The notes beneath the pieces are model-generated. The model was given only the letters and a program-made list of their open reading frames with translations, made no database searches and had not been told where the DNA came from. From assembly GCA_030835005.1 (NCBI GenBank), contig JAUQWT010000279.1, positions 1 to 35,060 of the forward strand: 35,060 bases of DNA. The letters run 5' to 3'. Positions 16,585 to 25,309 of this stretch are shown one piece after another (position 1 is the stretch's first letter; every line of letters begins with the position of its first letter). The position numbers and the translations under genes were made by a program. This DNA is from Ignavibacteria bacterium (GTDB lineage: Bacteria > Bacteroidota > Ignavibacteria > Tepidaquicellales > OLB5).

Positions 16585-18396
16585 ATGACTTTCAAAAAAG
16601 ATTACATAAATTACCTGTTATATACCGTCATAAACTCTTCTGTCAGCGGACTAAAAGAGAATTACCGGCTGAGAAAGCTTGTGGATAGCATTATGCTGAT
16701 TGATGATGTAATGAAAGTAACTTACCTGGTAGGTAAAACTGCAGGCCTGGATATTCTATTCAAATACCTTTTATATATTTCTGATAAGATTGATAAATCA
16801 CAGGTTACAATATTTAATCTTAAAGACAATTTTGAATATGACAGGCGGAACCTGGAAAAGATCTGTGAAAAGATAAATCAATATAAAAGTGAAAATCCGG
16901 CTACAATTGATATTATTGAAGAAAAATCACCCGAGTTAAAAGAGAGGGAGTTACAGCAAAAATCTGAAGAAGAGTCTATTGATGATGAAAACGCAGAAGA
17001 ACCATTGAATAATATTGTGGATATTGAAAACGCTCTTGAATCAGAAGAGGAAGATTCAGATCAGTCAGCAGAAGACGGCAAGCTCACCTTGATAGAAAAT
17101 GTTGAAAGTTACACCGGAGAGGCGGAAGTGTTTGAGCTGGATAGTATCAGTGAATCTGTTGAAAACTCAGACCAGGATAAAGAAGATGATTCATTGAGTG
17201 ATAATCTTAAAGGGGAAGTACTATATGAAGGTGATCAGATTGAACACGATGAGGAAGATAGTAATGGCGAATTTGCATCCGAGAATGCTGAAAATGAAGT
17301 ATTTGTACTGGATGACGATGAAGAAAATGCCGAAGAGCTTCCCGAGCTTGAGATTGAGGTTCACAAACCACTAGGAGCCTCCGGTGAAGGCGAACGCGTT
17401 AAAGAAGAATCAATAACAAATGAAGCTTACAATAAATTCGAAACAAAGTTCTTTGAAGAGGTAAAGATACTTGAAAAATTATTTGCAACTATTGAAAAAG
17501 ACTGCAGAACCGATGATGACGGCAAATTGAATGAAAAATGTCTTCAAAGCCTGACAGAAATAATCGGAATTTCCAGTGAGCTTTCAAATCTTTCGCGCCA
17601 GCTTTCGTTTGATCTTATTGCCGATATTTTCCTCACCATGAATATCTACTTTACAAAGGCAATCTCACAGCCTGTTATATTGACAGGCGAGAGGATAAAG
17701 CTTTTGGATTCATCACTGGCGCTTGTAAACAGCCTCATAAAGGGCGAAGATTATCTGAATTATGATACAATTGTAGATAGAATGGAAATGCTGAAAGCAG
17801 ATCTTGTCAAAACACAGGAAAGAACTTTTTCCGCTGAAGAAGAATCCGGTAAAGAAGATCAGGAGGAATTCAATGATGCTGAACAACACCAGATCGATCA
17901 GGATACTGAAATCAAACCGGAAGACTTGGATTCCGGGAAGAAAGAAGATGCAGCTGAAAGCAGCAAGATAGAGTTTATTCCTCTTATTGAAAAACCGGCT
18001 TTGAAGAAATCTCAGTTAGACTCAGCAGTATTTAAACTAAAATATCTTATCAGGGAATTTGAAAAGACATTTAATGCTATCAATAATCTAAAGGGTGAGT
18101 ACAGTAAATTTGATGCCTTGGAGAAGATCAGTGAGCTGAACAATGCTTTGAGGCTCATTGCAAAAATATCGGCTATTATTAAACAGAACGATGTATTGAA
18201 ACTTGCTGAAGTAACTTATGTATTCCTTAAATATGTGAAAGATTACAGAATGGACCTGCAGGAAGCAGAGATTCAGCAGATAGTAAAGTATATTATTTTT
18301 ACATTCAAGATGCTTTTGACCAGCAGGAAGCCGGAAGACTTTAATGTACTGGTCCAGCACCTGAATAATCCCGTCAAAATTTTCGCTGATTCATAA
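16585..18396 (+). CDS. 603-residue protein with two acidic linkers and helical blocks, unknown function
   Basis: Cytoplasmic by absence of a signal peptide or membrane span. Three helical blocks (roughly residues 1-105, 275-415 and 475-600) are joined by very acidic low-complexity stretches (about 110-270 and 418-470) packed with Glu, Asp and Ser. The first block (YLLYTVINSSVSGLKENYRLRKLVDSIMLIDDVM) and the last (YLIREFEKTFNAINNLKGEYSKFDALEKI) look like separate helical bundles. I recognise no family. It lies 32 bases after alr and 18 bases before the GDP-mannose gene, inside the envelope run, so coordination with wall or polysaccharide synthesis is possible. Codon use looks like its neighbours, with no sign of transfer. 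Confidence 0.75.
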   Translation: MTFKKDYINYLLYTVINSSVSGLKENYRLRKLVDSIMLIDDVMKVTYLVGKTAGLDILFKYLLYISDKIDKSQVTIFNLKDNFEYDRRNLEKICEKINQYKSENPATIDIIEEKSPELKERELQQKSEEESIDDENAEEPLNNIVDIENALESEEEDSDQSAEDGKLTLIENVESYTGEAEVFELDSISESVENSDQDKEDDSLSDNLKGEVLYEGDQIEHDEEDSNGEFASENAENEVFVLDDDEENAEELPELEIEVHKPLGASGEGERVKEESITNEAYNKFETKFFEEVKILEKLFATIEKDCRTDDDGKLNEKCLQSLTEIIGISSELSNLSRQLSFDLIADIFLTMNIYFTKAISQPVILTGERIKLLDSSLALVNSLIKGEDYLNYDTIVDRMEMLKADLVKTQERTFSAEEESGKEDQEEFNDAEQHQIDQDTEIKPEDLDSGKKEDAAESSKIEFIPLIEKPALKKSQLDSAVFKLKYLIREFEKTFNAINNLKGEYSKFDALEKISELNNALRLIAKISAIIKQNDVLKLAEVTYVFLKYVKDYRMDLQEAEIQQIVKYIIFTFKMLLTSRKPEDFNVLVQHLNNPVKIFADS

Positions 18397-18414
18397 CAAA
18401 AAGGAAAGTAAAAC

Positions 18415-19503
18415 ATGAAATCATACGCAATAGTGATGGCCGGCGGAGTTGGCGCCAGGTTCTGGCCTTACGGCACTTCAAGACTGCCGAAGCAGTTCCT
18501 GCCTATAGCAAACTCAAATGATACAATGCTTCAGCTCACGATCAAACGTCTTCAGGATATTATTCCCATAAATCAGGTTTTTGTTGTTACTAATAAACAG
18601 TATATAAACCTGGTGAAAAAACAGCTCCCTAAGATACCGAAAGAGAATATTATCGGTGAACCGGTTGGCAGAAACACTGCACCGTGCATAGGGCTTGCCT
18701 CGATTATCTTAAGGCAATATGAAGAAAAAGCAAAGATGTTCGTTATTCCCGCTGACCATATAATAGAGAATGTTGATGAGTTTACCAAAGCAGTAAACAC
18801 AGGCTTAAAATTTGTTGAAGAAAAAGATGCAATTGTTACTCTTGGAATTGTACCAACGCACCCCGAAACCGGGTATGGATATATACAATTTATTGAAGAT
18901 GCCTATTATAGAGAACCTGACAGTAATGTGAATATCTTCCGAGTGAAGACGTTTGCCGAAAAGCCCACAATTGATGTTGCAAAAGTATTTCTTGAAAGCG
19001 GAGACTTTCTGTGGAACAGCGGCATGTTCATTTTCAGAGCTGATACTATGCTGAAGGAAATGGAAAACTACCTTCCCGATCTTTATCATGCGCTTCAGAA
19101 GATTGAAAAAGCAATTCACTCTGCTAAATACCAAAATATCCTCGAACAGGTATTTGCTGAGATAAAAGGCATATCTATAGATTATGGCATCATGGAAAAA
19201 GCTAAGAATGTATATGTGATAAAAGCTGATCTTAAATGGAGCGATCTTGGCAGCTGGGATGAAGTTTTCAGACTCAGAAAAAAGGACAAAAATGACAATG
19301 CGATTATTGGTGACAGTTTTATTAAAGACTCAAATAATAACTTAATAATGTCAACCAAAGGATTTGTTGGAGTCATTGGCGCTGATGACCTGATAATTAT
19401 AAATACAAAAGACGGCCTTCTTGTGTGCAGGAAAAACAGAAGCCAGGAAGTAAAAGAAATAGTTGATTATCTAAAAAGAAAGGGATTAAGCGATTATATA
19501 TGA
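18415..19503 (+). CDS. manC: Mannose-1-phosphate guanylyltransferase
   Basis: 362 residues. It makes GDP-mannose from GTP and mannose-1-phosphate for glycan synthesis. The nucleotidyltransferase signature GGVGARFWPYGTSRLPKQFLPI opens the protein; VGRNTAPCIGLA, FVIPADHII, FAEKPTIDVA, LWNSGMFIF and DLKWSDLGSWDEV follow. The size matches the single-domain enzymes that lack the C-terminal phosphomannose isomerase cupin found in bifunctional ManC/AlgA proteins. An AAAGGAAAG ribosome site lies just before the ATG, and the stop overlaps the start of the epimerase by four bases (ATGA). It provides activated mannose for the GT9 and Wzy-like proteins downstream. Confidence 0.92.
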   Translation: MKSYAIVMAGGVGARFWPYGTSRLPKQFLPIANSNDTMLQLTIKRLQDIIPINQVFVVTNKQYINLVKKQLPKIPKENIIGEPVGRNTAPCIGLASIILRQYEEKAKMFVIPADHIIENVDEFTKAVNTGLKFVEEKDAIVTLGIVPTHPETGYGYIQFIEDAYYREPDSNVNIFRVKTFAEKPTIDVAKVFLESGDFLWNSGMFIFRADTMLKEMENYLPDLYHALQKIEKAIHSAKYQNILEQVFAEIKGISIDYGIMEKAKNVYVIKADLKWSDLGSWDEVFRLRKKDKNDNAIIGDSFIKDSNNNLIMSTKGFVGVIGADDLIIINTKDGLLVCRKNRSQEVKEIVDYLKRKGLSDYI

Positions 19504-19898
19504 TAAACAAGATATCACATTTGGGTATAGCCGTAAAAGATCTTAAATCGGCATCTGAAATGTACAGAAAACTTCTGCAGTCAGAACCATCTGAAATGGA
19601 ATATGTCGCAGAGCAGAAAGTAAATGTTGTTAAATTCAATATAGGTCAATCAACAATAGAGCTTCTTGAAGGGACTTCTGAGGACTCTCCAATATCCAGG
19701 TTTATCGAAAAACGGGGAGAAGGGATACACCACGTTGCTTATGAATCTGACGACGTAAAAAGTGAATTGAAACGCCTAGATGAATCCGGTTTCGAACTCA
19801 TTAACAAAGAACCGAGAATTGGTTCAGATAACATGCTGATTGCTTTTGTAAAGCCGAAATCTGTTGGCGGAGTATTGACTGAAGTCTGCCAGCATTAA
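19500..19898 (+). CDS. mce: Methylmalonyl-CoA epimerase (VOC superfamily)
   Basis: 132 residues, the normal size for this family. Two beta-alpha-beta-beta-beta modules of the vicinal oxygen chelate fold supply metal ligands: His in ISHLGIAVKD near the start, His in GIHHVAYESDDV, and Glu in VGGVLTEVCQH at the end. The reaction interconverts (2R)- and (2S)-methylmalonyl-CoA, linking succinyl-CoA with propionyl-CoA metabolism. The gene begins inside the manC stop codon (ATGA overlap), so it is translationally coupled to a glycan gene, an unusual partner. The mutase partner is not in this window. Other VOC enzymes (glyoxalase-like) are possible, but the FIEKRGEGIHHVAY pattern favours epimerase. 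Confidence 0.85.
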   Translation: MINKISHLGIAVKDLKSASEMYRKLLQSEPSEMEYVAEQKVNVVKFNIGQSTIELLEGTSEDSPISRFIEKRGEGIHHVAYESDDVKSELKRLDESGFELINKEPRIGSDNMLIAFVKPKSVGGVLTEVCQH

Positions 19899-19927
19899 GA
19901 CTTTTTGATAATATTATTAAATTGTGA

Positions 19928-21094
19928 TTGACCACTCACCCGGATAAAATACTTTTCATTGCAGAAGGGCAGCTTGGTGACAACCTGTTATTGGGACCGG
20001 CTATAAGAGCTTATAAACAGAAGTTCCCGAACAGCCTAGTGACTGTGCTTATTATGCATAGGAGAATGTATACTAGAGATTCTGGACCTTCAGGTGATAA
20101 GCTTTCTCTGATTTATGAAAGCAATTATACCGGAACCTCGGAAGTTTACAGAAATCACCCCTATGTTGATGAAGTAATAGAAATTGACAGGAAAACTTTA
20201 AGAGAACTAAAAGGCATTAAACGTGTAAAAGCTGAGTGGGCCTGCATTAGTTATGTACGAAAACAGAAATTCTCCGCAGCAGTATGTACATTCCCCTCAG
20301 AGAGATTTTCAACACTGGCATTTCTATCGGGAATAAAAGTGAGGATTGGAGACAAGGATCAGAAATTAAGTTATCTGTTGACCAATATACCTGAAAAGTG
20401 CACTAAAGATCTGAATGTTCTTGAATATTACTGCTGCCTGCTTGAGCCGCTGGGTGTTAAGTGTACTTCAAAAGAGACTTTTTTTAATATTTCAGGGACT
20501 GCGGAACAATTTGCAGATAGTTTCTTTGAAGAACACGGAATCTCAGAATCAAAAAAAGTAATAGCCATTCACCCGGGAGCCAGTCTGAAATCCAGACAGA
20601 TGTCTCCCCAATTCTTTGCAGAACTTGTGAATATGCTGGTCAAGAAAGGGCATTATGATGTGTTTCTTTGTTTCAGTGAATTTGACAGGGCTTATATATA
20701 TATCCTGAGGAAATACCTTGATAGACCAATACCCGAAGCTGAAACTACAGTCCCCGAACTTGCAGCACTTCTGAAAAATTGCAGCCTGGCTATAATGCCT
20801 GATTCAGGTCCGCGGCATCTTGCTGCTGCTGTGGGTACAAAGACAATTGCGCTTATGCAGGACTTTGCCGGAAAAAGATGGGAGATCTATGCGGATGAAT
20901 CCAGGCATGCAGTAATAATGTCACACAATATCTGTGAAACCTGCAAAAGAGACGGAAAATGTTATGGCTACACGCCGGAAGGCGAAATATATGGCAGCAG
21001 ATGTATGAGTTCAATAAAGCCGGCAGATGTCTTTTCAAGAGTAGAATCATTTCTAAATTATAAGTATTTTTCAGAAACAAATGAAAATAAATGA
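19928..21094 (+). CDS. Glycosyltransferase family 9 (heptosyltransferase-like), TTG start
   Basis: 388 residues from a TTG at 19928-19930; an in-frame TGA precedes it directly and the next methionine falls after the first conserved strand, so the start is nearly forced. GT9 features are present: the opening FIAEGQLGDNLLLGPAIRAYKQKFP, the donor-binding IAIHPGASLKSRQMSPQFFAELV, and IMPDSGPRHLAAAVGTKTIALM. A cysteine set near the end (CETCKRDGKCYG...RCMSS) is common in heptosyltransferase-like proteins. It likely adds a sugar to lipopolysaccharide core or another surface glycan at the inner face of the inner membrane. The exact sugar is not readable. Its stop overlaps the next gene by 4 bases. 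Confidence 0.87.
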   Translation: MTTHPDKILFIAEGQLGDNLLLGPAIRAYKQKFPNSLVTVLIMHRRMYTRDSGPSGDKLSLIYESNYTGTSEVYRNHPYVDEVIEIDRKTLRELKGIKRVKAEWACISYVRKQKFSAAVCTFPSERFSTLAFLSGIKVRIGDKDQKLSYLLTNIPEKCTKDLNVLEYYCCLLEPLGVKCTSKETFFNISGTAEQFADSFFEEHGISESKKVIAIHPGASLKSRQMSPQFFAELVNMLVKKGHYDVFLCFSEFDRAYIYILRKYLDRPIPEAETTVPELAALLKNCSLAIMPDSGPRHLAAAVGTKTIALMQDFAGKRWEIYADESRHAVIMSHNICETCKRDGKCYGYTPEGEIYGSRCMSSIKPADVFSRVESFLNYKYFSETNENK

Positions 21095-21558
21095 AGAAAA
21101 CAATTCTGACTATAGCTCTGGCAATTTTCTCTTTATGCGGAGAATTTATGGCACAGAATAGCGATATGAAAAAGCTTGAGTGGATTGTTGATAATTGGAT
21201 AAGTTCAACAGGTGAAACCAAATCCTATGAACATTGGCAAAAAATAGATGATGAGCATTTTGTTGGCGGCTCAGAAACCGTAAAGAATGGTGATACACTG
21301 TTTTCAGAAACGCTTAAGCTTGAAAAGCAAACTGAAGGAATATTTTATATTGCAGATGTTAAGCATAATCCCGCACCTGTAAAATTTAAGCTTATTGAAG
21401 TTACAGATACTTCTGCAGTGTTCGTGAATCCTGATCATGATTTTCCACAGAAGATATCGTACGAGAATAAAGATGGCAATCTTCATGCATGGATAGAGGG
21501 TCCCGGTAAGAACGGCACGTGGAAGAAGGTTGATTTCTTGATGATAAAAATGAGATAG
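21091..21558 (+). CDS. Secreted DUF6265 protein
   Basis: 155 residues with a signal peptide (ILTIALAIFSLCGEFMAQ). The mature part begins MKKLEWIVDNWISSTGETKSYEHW and ends with a run containing FVNPDHDFPQKISYE, the characteristic segment of the DUF6265 lipocalin-like family. A small beta-barrel that binds something hydrophobic is a reasonable expectation but no ligand is known. It overlaps the GT9 stop by 4 bases and precedes the MscS gene by 6, so it is firmly inside the envelope operon. Confidence 0.78.
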   Translation: MKKTILTIALAIFSLCGEFMAQNSDMKKLEWIVDNWISSTGETKSYEHWQKIDDEHFVGGSETVKNGDTLFSETLKLEKQTEGIFYIADVKHNPAPVKFKLIEVTDTSAVFVNPDHDFPQKISYENKDGNLHAWIEGPGKNGTWKKVDFLMIKMR

Positions 21559-21564
21559 ACCTTT

Positions 21565-22386
21565 ATGTTCGATCAATATACACTACAAAAAGCTATCGAA
21601 ATGGTTCTGGAGTACCTGCCAAAGCTTGCTCTGGCACTGCTTACTCTTGTTGCAGGCTTATGGTTAATCAAACAGCTGATCAAATTCATCAGCCGTTTAA
21701 TGGAAGCTCGTAAAGTGGACGAATCACTTCGTCCCTTTTTCAGGTCAATGATATCTATTATACTAAAAGTACTGCTGGTGATCAGCGTAATGGGTATGAT
21801 AGGCATAGAGATGACTTCCTTTATTGCATTGATTGGAGCAATTGGCATATCTATTGGAATGGCACTTTCAGGTTCGCTGCAGCATTTTGCAGGCGGTGTG
21901 CTGCTTCTTATCTACAAGCCGTTCAGGAAAGGAGATTTCATAGAAGCACAGGGACATAAAGGTACCGTCAGAGAACTCAGAATTTTTAATACGGTATTAA
22001 ATACTTTAGATAATAAGGTCGTGTTTATTCCCAACGGACCTCTCTCAACCGGCACAGTTGTTAATTATACTACAGAGCCCAAACGCCGGTTAGATCTTGT
22101 TTACGGAATTAGCTACAACAATGACCTGGATGTGGCCAAAAATGTTCTCGATAAGATTATCAGGAATTACCCACGTACAGTGAACGACCCGCCTCATGTA
22201 ATTGGCGTAAAAGAACTGGGAGCAAGCTCTGTTAATATTGAAATAAGAGTGTGGGTTGAGACAACAGATGTAATTGATGCCGGCTTTTACTTTAACGAGA
22301 CAGTGAAAAAGGAATTTGACAGAAATGGCATCAGTATTCCGTATCCGCAAATGGATGTCCATATTAAAGACAAGAATTCTGAGTGA
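21565..22386 (+). CDS. mscS: Small-conductance mechanosensitive channel (MscS family)
   Basis: 273 residues, close to E. coli MscS. Three membrane segments occupy roughly residues 14-37, 60-78 and 84-112; the third is the Gly/Ala-rich pore helix IALIGAIGISIGMALSGSLQHFAGGVLLLI. The beta domain begins KPFRKGDFIEAQGHKGTVREL, followed by VFIPNGPLSTGTVVNYT, the most conserved block of the family, and an alpha/beta C-terminal domain. The channel opens under membrane tension and relieves hypo-osmotic stress in the inner membrane. It lies between the DUF6265 gene and the Wzy-like gene with gaps of 6 and 3 bases. Confidence 0.93.
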   Translation: MFDQYTLQKAIEMVLEYLPKLALALLTLVAGLWLIKQLIKFISRLMEARKVDESLRPFFRSMISIILKVLLVISVMGMIGIEMTSFIALIGAIGISIGMALSGSLQHFAGGVLLLIYKPFRKGDFIEAQGHKGTVRELRIFNTVLNTLDNKVVFIPNGPLSTGTVVNYTTEPKRRLDLVYGISYNNDLDVAKNVLDKIIRNYPRTVNDPPHVIGVKELGASSVNIEIRVWVETTDVIDAGFYFNETVKKEFDRNGISIPYPQMDVHIKDKNSE

Positions 22387-22389
22387 TCA

Positions 22390-24393
22390 TTGTCAAATCC
22401 TGAAAATAAATCACTGAGTATTCCATTTTTACTTTTTTGCCTGCTCATTGTTTCTGTACCCTTTACTATAACAACTTACCTTAATAATCAATCCGATCTT
22501 CCCAAAAATGCAGCACTTCAAATTACTGTGAGCATGTTCGTTTTTTCAGTAATCTGGATCTATTTTAAGAAGATGATCAAAAGAGGCAGTGAAGACGACC
22601 AAGGCATACTTATCTTCAACAAACAGCTTGATCCATTTGTATTGTCATTCTTACTTGCTGCAATACTCTCCACGGTGTTCTCATTGAATTCATATATTAG
22701 TTTTGCCGGCCAGTACGAAAGGCAATATGGCTTATCTCTTATTATCTTTGTAACGTTGTTCTATTTCTTTTCTTCTGTGGTTTATAAGGAAGAAAAGAAT
22801 ATCCCTCGTATATTGTTAATAACGGAAATCGTTTCTGCTGTTGTTGCCTCTTATGCTATCTTGCTGTGGTTTGGCATTGACCTGCTTGAATTACAGCCTC
22901 TAAATGACAAGCGGCCGGTTTCATTACTCGGTAACGCCGTGTTTACAGGCGGATTCCTGGCAATGAATCTGCCTGTTTCAATGCTAAATGTTTCGGGAAA
23001 AAAAAATCTGGTAATCAGGATTATTTTTCCGCTTATAATAGCGCTTGGAATAATAATTACCGGAACACGCTCTGCATATATGGCCGTAATTGCAATGCTT
23101 ATGGTTCTTGCTGTATTCTATCCTGTTGCGGCAGGAACACGCGGAAAAAGCTTTCGGAAAAAGATAATATTAAGCTTATTAATACTTTCCGGCGGAATTG
23201 TACTGACAATACTGATTATCTTTTTGTTCAACTCTAATCCCTTTGTGCAAAGAGCCCTAAGCATTTTTTCAAGCGGTGATAACCCAAGGTTAGTGCTTTG
23301 GCATGATTCGATTAATGTTTTTCTGAAATACCCGATGTTCGGGCCCGGTCTTGGAATGTTCCCCAATGCGCTGGAAGAATTTTATTCTATCAGGCTTCGT
23401 AATGATGAGATAAGAAGATATTTTGATAATGCACACAGTAATTATATCCAGACCCTCTGCACTATGGGAATAACCGGATTGATTGTTTACATGCTTGTTC
23501 TTTTTGCCGGCATCAAGGCATGCATAAAAAGCATATTTTCTCAATCAGATAAGAATGAAAAGAGGGTATTTCTTTCGCTTCTTTGTGTTATTGCCGCCTA
23601 TTCTGTATATGGGCTTACAAATTTTGATGAGATTGCCATTACTCTCTATCTTTTCATTTATCTTTCAATAATACGCTTTCTGTATAAAAATGATTCTGCA
23701 CGGAAGCTCCGAATTTCGGATACTAAACCAGTCCCGGCAATTCTCGTTTCAGTGTTAATAATTTTGTTCTGTTCTTATAGTATGTATAATATAATTGATA
23801 ATGTAAGGGCTGATAGAAATTATCTTGAAGGAGTAATGTATTTTTCAAATCAGAAGTTTACAGAAGGCGTTAACAAGATGAACAGTGCTATAACGCTCAA
23901 TGGTGAATGCGGATACTACAGGTATAACCTGGCTTCGAATGTTTACAGCTTTGCGTCATCAAACAATAAGCTGAGCATAGAAAGCAGGAACAATCTCCTG
24001 AAACAGGCTGCAGAAGAAATGCTGAGAGCCAGAAAAACCTTTATAAGTATAAACAGTTGTGATGCTATGCTGGCTATGATGTATTACGAAATAGGAGAGA
24101 CAGCTAGAGCTGATAGCATCAAGGACGAAGTTCTTATGCGGGATCCTGTCAGTATGAGTCTAAGGCTGAATCTTATTGTTTATTATTCAAAGGTCGATAA
24201 AACGGATAAGGCGCGTGAGAATCTTGAATATGTTTTGAAAACCGGATTTGAATCTGTTGGGGTGTGGAATGCAGCAGCATTTTATTATTACAAGACAGGC
24301 AACAAAGAAAAGGCTTCGCTTTATTATAACAAAATACTAAGTAGGGAACCCGGTAACAAAGCAGTTATCGAAATGCTTGATAAACTCAAATGA
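22390..24393 (+). CDS. O-antigen ligase/polymerase-like membrane protein with C-terminal TPRs (TTG start)
   Basis: 667 residues from a TTG at 22390-22392, 3 bases after the MscS stop. About the first 440 residues hold ten or more membrane helices. The large external loop has DNPRLVLWHDSINVFLKYPMFGPGLGMF and DNAHSNYIQTLCTMGITGL, the pattern of the Wzy_C / O-antigen ligase family (PF04932). The last ~200 residues contain TPR-like helix pairs (YLEGVMYFSNQKFTEGVNKMNSAITL, WNAAAFYYYKTGNKEKASLYYNKIL) on a probable periplasmic domain. It probably links or polymerises an undecaprenyl-linked glycan. Ligase (WaaL) and polymerase (Wzy) cannot be told apart here. It closes the plus-strand run. Confidence 0.87.
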   Translation: MSNPENKSLSIPFLLFCLLIVSVPFTITTYLNNQSDLPKNAALQITVSMFVFSVIWIYFKKMIKRGSEDDQGILIFNKQLDPFVLSFLLAAILSTVFSLNSYISFAGQYERQYGLSLIIFVTLFYFFSSVVYKEEKNIPRILLITEIVSAVVASYAILLWFGIDLLELQPLNDKRPVSLLGNAVFTGGFLAMNLPVSMLNVSGKKNLVIRIIFPLIIALGIIITGTRSAYMAVIAMLMVLAVFYPVAAGTRGKSFRKKIILSLLILSGGIVLTILIIFLFNSNPFVQRALSIFSSGDNPRLVLWHDSINVFLKYPMFGPGLGMFPNALEEFYSIRLRNDEIRRYFDNAHSNYIQTLCTMGITGLIVYMLVLFAGIKACIKSIFSQSDKNEKRVFLSLLCVIAAYSVYGLTNFDEIAITLYLFIYLSIIRFLYKNDSARKLRISDTKPVPAILVSVLIILFCSYSMYNIIDNVRADRNYLEGVMYFSNQKFTEGVNKMNSAITLNGECGYYRYNLASNVYSFASSNNKLSIESRNNLLKQAAEEMLRARKTFISINSCDAMLAMMYYEIGETARADSIKDEVLMRDPVSMSLRLNLIVYYSKVDKTDKARENLEYVLKTGFESVGVWNAAAFYYYKTGNKEKASLYYNKILSREPGNKAVIEMLDKLK

Positions 24394-24414
24394 TATTTCG
24401 GAAATAGAATAAAT

Positions 24415-24781
24415 GGAAAGCTCATAAGCCGGATTTTGTATATTTCCGTTTAACGGGAAAATAGCAGCCATTTATCTGATGCAGCCTACCCTGTATCGCA
24501 CCGCACAAGGCGGATTTGAGCGAGCAGCCCAAAAGCGATACTTTACGCGGCCTTGCACTCTTGCGGGGTTTATCTTGCAGCAGAAATTACTTCCTGCACG
24601 GTGGTCTCTTACACCGCCTTTTCACCTTTTCCCCGGTTGCCCGGAGTAGTTTATTTTCTGTGATACTATCCGTTACAGCAGGTTTACCCAGCTGTACCCG
24701 TGCTTTCACACGGCGCATTGCTCTTGAGTGTCCGGACTTTCCTCCCTCAGTACTATCTGAGAGCGGCTGCCTGAGCCTTCC
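24415..24781 (-). ncRNA. rnpB: RNase P RNA (bacterial type A)
   Basis: On the minus strand the ends pair as helix P1: GGAAGGCTCA (from 24781) with TGAGCTTTCC (ending 24415), allowing one G-U. The conserved core GAGGAAAGTCCGGAC maps to 24744-24730, and the universal 3' AATCCGGCTTATGAG to 24435-24421. Length is 367 nt, right for a type A RNA. The RNA is the catalytic part of RNase P, which trims tRNA 5' leaders. It lies convergent with the Wzy-like gene, whose stop is 21 bases away. Confidence 0.97.
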
Positions 24782-24875
24782 AATTATAGAGATAAAAATA
24801 ATGAATATTTATCCGAACTTTAAGTAAGAAAATATTCCGAAAAGGCTATAAATGTTAATTTTTGATAAAAATTTG

Positions 24876-25301
24876 TCAGAGGCTGTTCTTGTTATCAATT
24901 CCCTGGTTTGCCAGATTATCGGCTACTTTGTTCAGGCTTCTTTCAACATGTCTGAATGTGTAAGGAAACCTAAATGAACTTAGTTCAGAAACAGCAGAAT
25001 TATAAAGCGGTTTCAGTCCGCTATCTTTTACTTTGTACAGTTTTTTGAGCTGTTTTATCATCAGTTCGCTATCAGCATTGAATTCAACGAATTCAATTTC
25101 AATTGTCTGATTCAATTTCTTAATGATCTGAATACTCTTAACAAGGGCTAAATATTCGGCCTGATTATTTGTGGTCTTGCCAACAAATTCGTTCCACTTC
25201 TTAATGACTTTACCTGTCTCATCATAAATAACTACGCCTATTCCGGATTCTCCCGGATTACCTCTTGACGCGCCGTCTGTAAAAACTTTAAGCTTTGCCA
25301 A
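24876..25301 (-). CDS. rnhA: Ribonuclease H family protein (RNase HI-like)
   Basis: 141 residues. The N-terminal strand KVFTDGASRGNPGESGIGVV supplies the first catalytic Asp and the typical RGNPG turn. NNQAEYLALVKSIQ gives the catalytic Glu, FNADSELMIKQLKK the second Asp, and KVADNLANQGID the last Asp. It should cleave RNA in RNA-DNA hybrids. It is shorter than E. coli RNase HI (155) and lacks the basic handle region, which is normal for the 'ribonuclease HI family' proteins of archaea and many bacteria. It is third in the minus-strand operon, 8 bases after the zinc-ribbon gene. Confidence 0.92.
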   Translation of the reverse strand: MAKLKVFTDGASRGNPGESGIGVVIYDETGKVIKKWNEFVGKTTNNQAEYLALVKSIQIIKKLNQTIEIEFVEFNADSELMIKQLKKLYKVKDSGLKPLYNSAVSELSSFRFPYTFRHVERSLNKVADNLANQGIDNKNSL

Positions 25302-25309
25302 TTACTATT

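Noticed and set aside
24516..24827. A 103-codon plus-strand reading frame overlapping rnpB
   Set aside because: It runs antisense through a clear RNase P RNA with conserved core and paired ends, and its peptide has no coding character.
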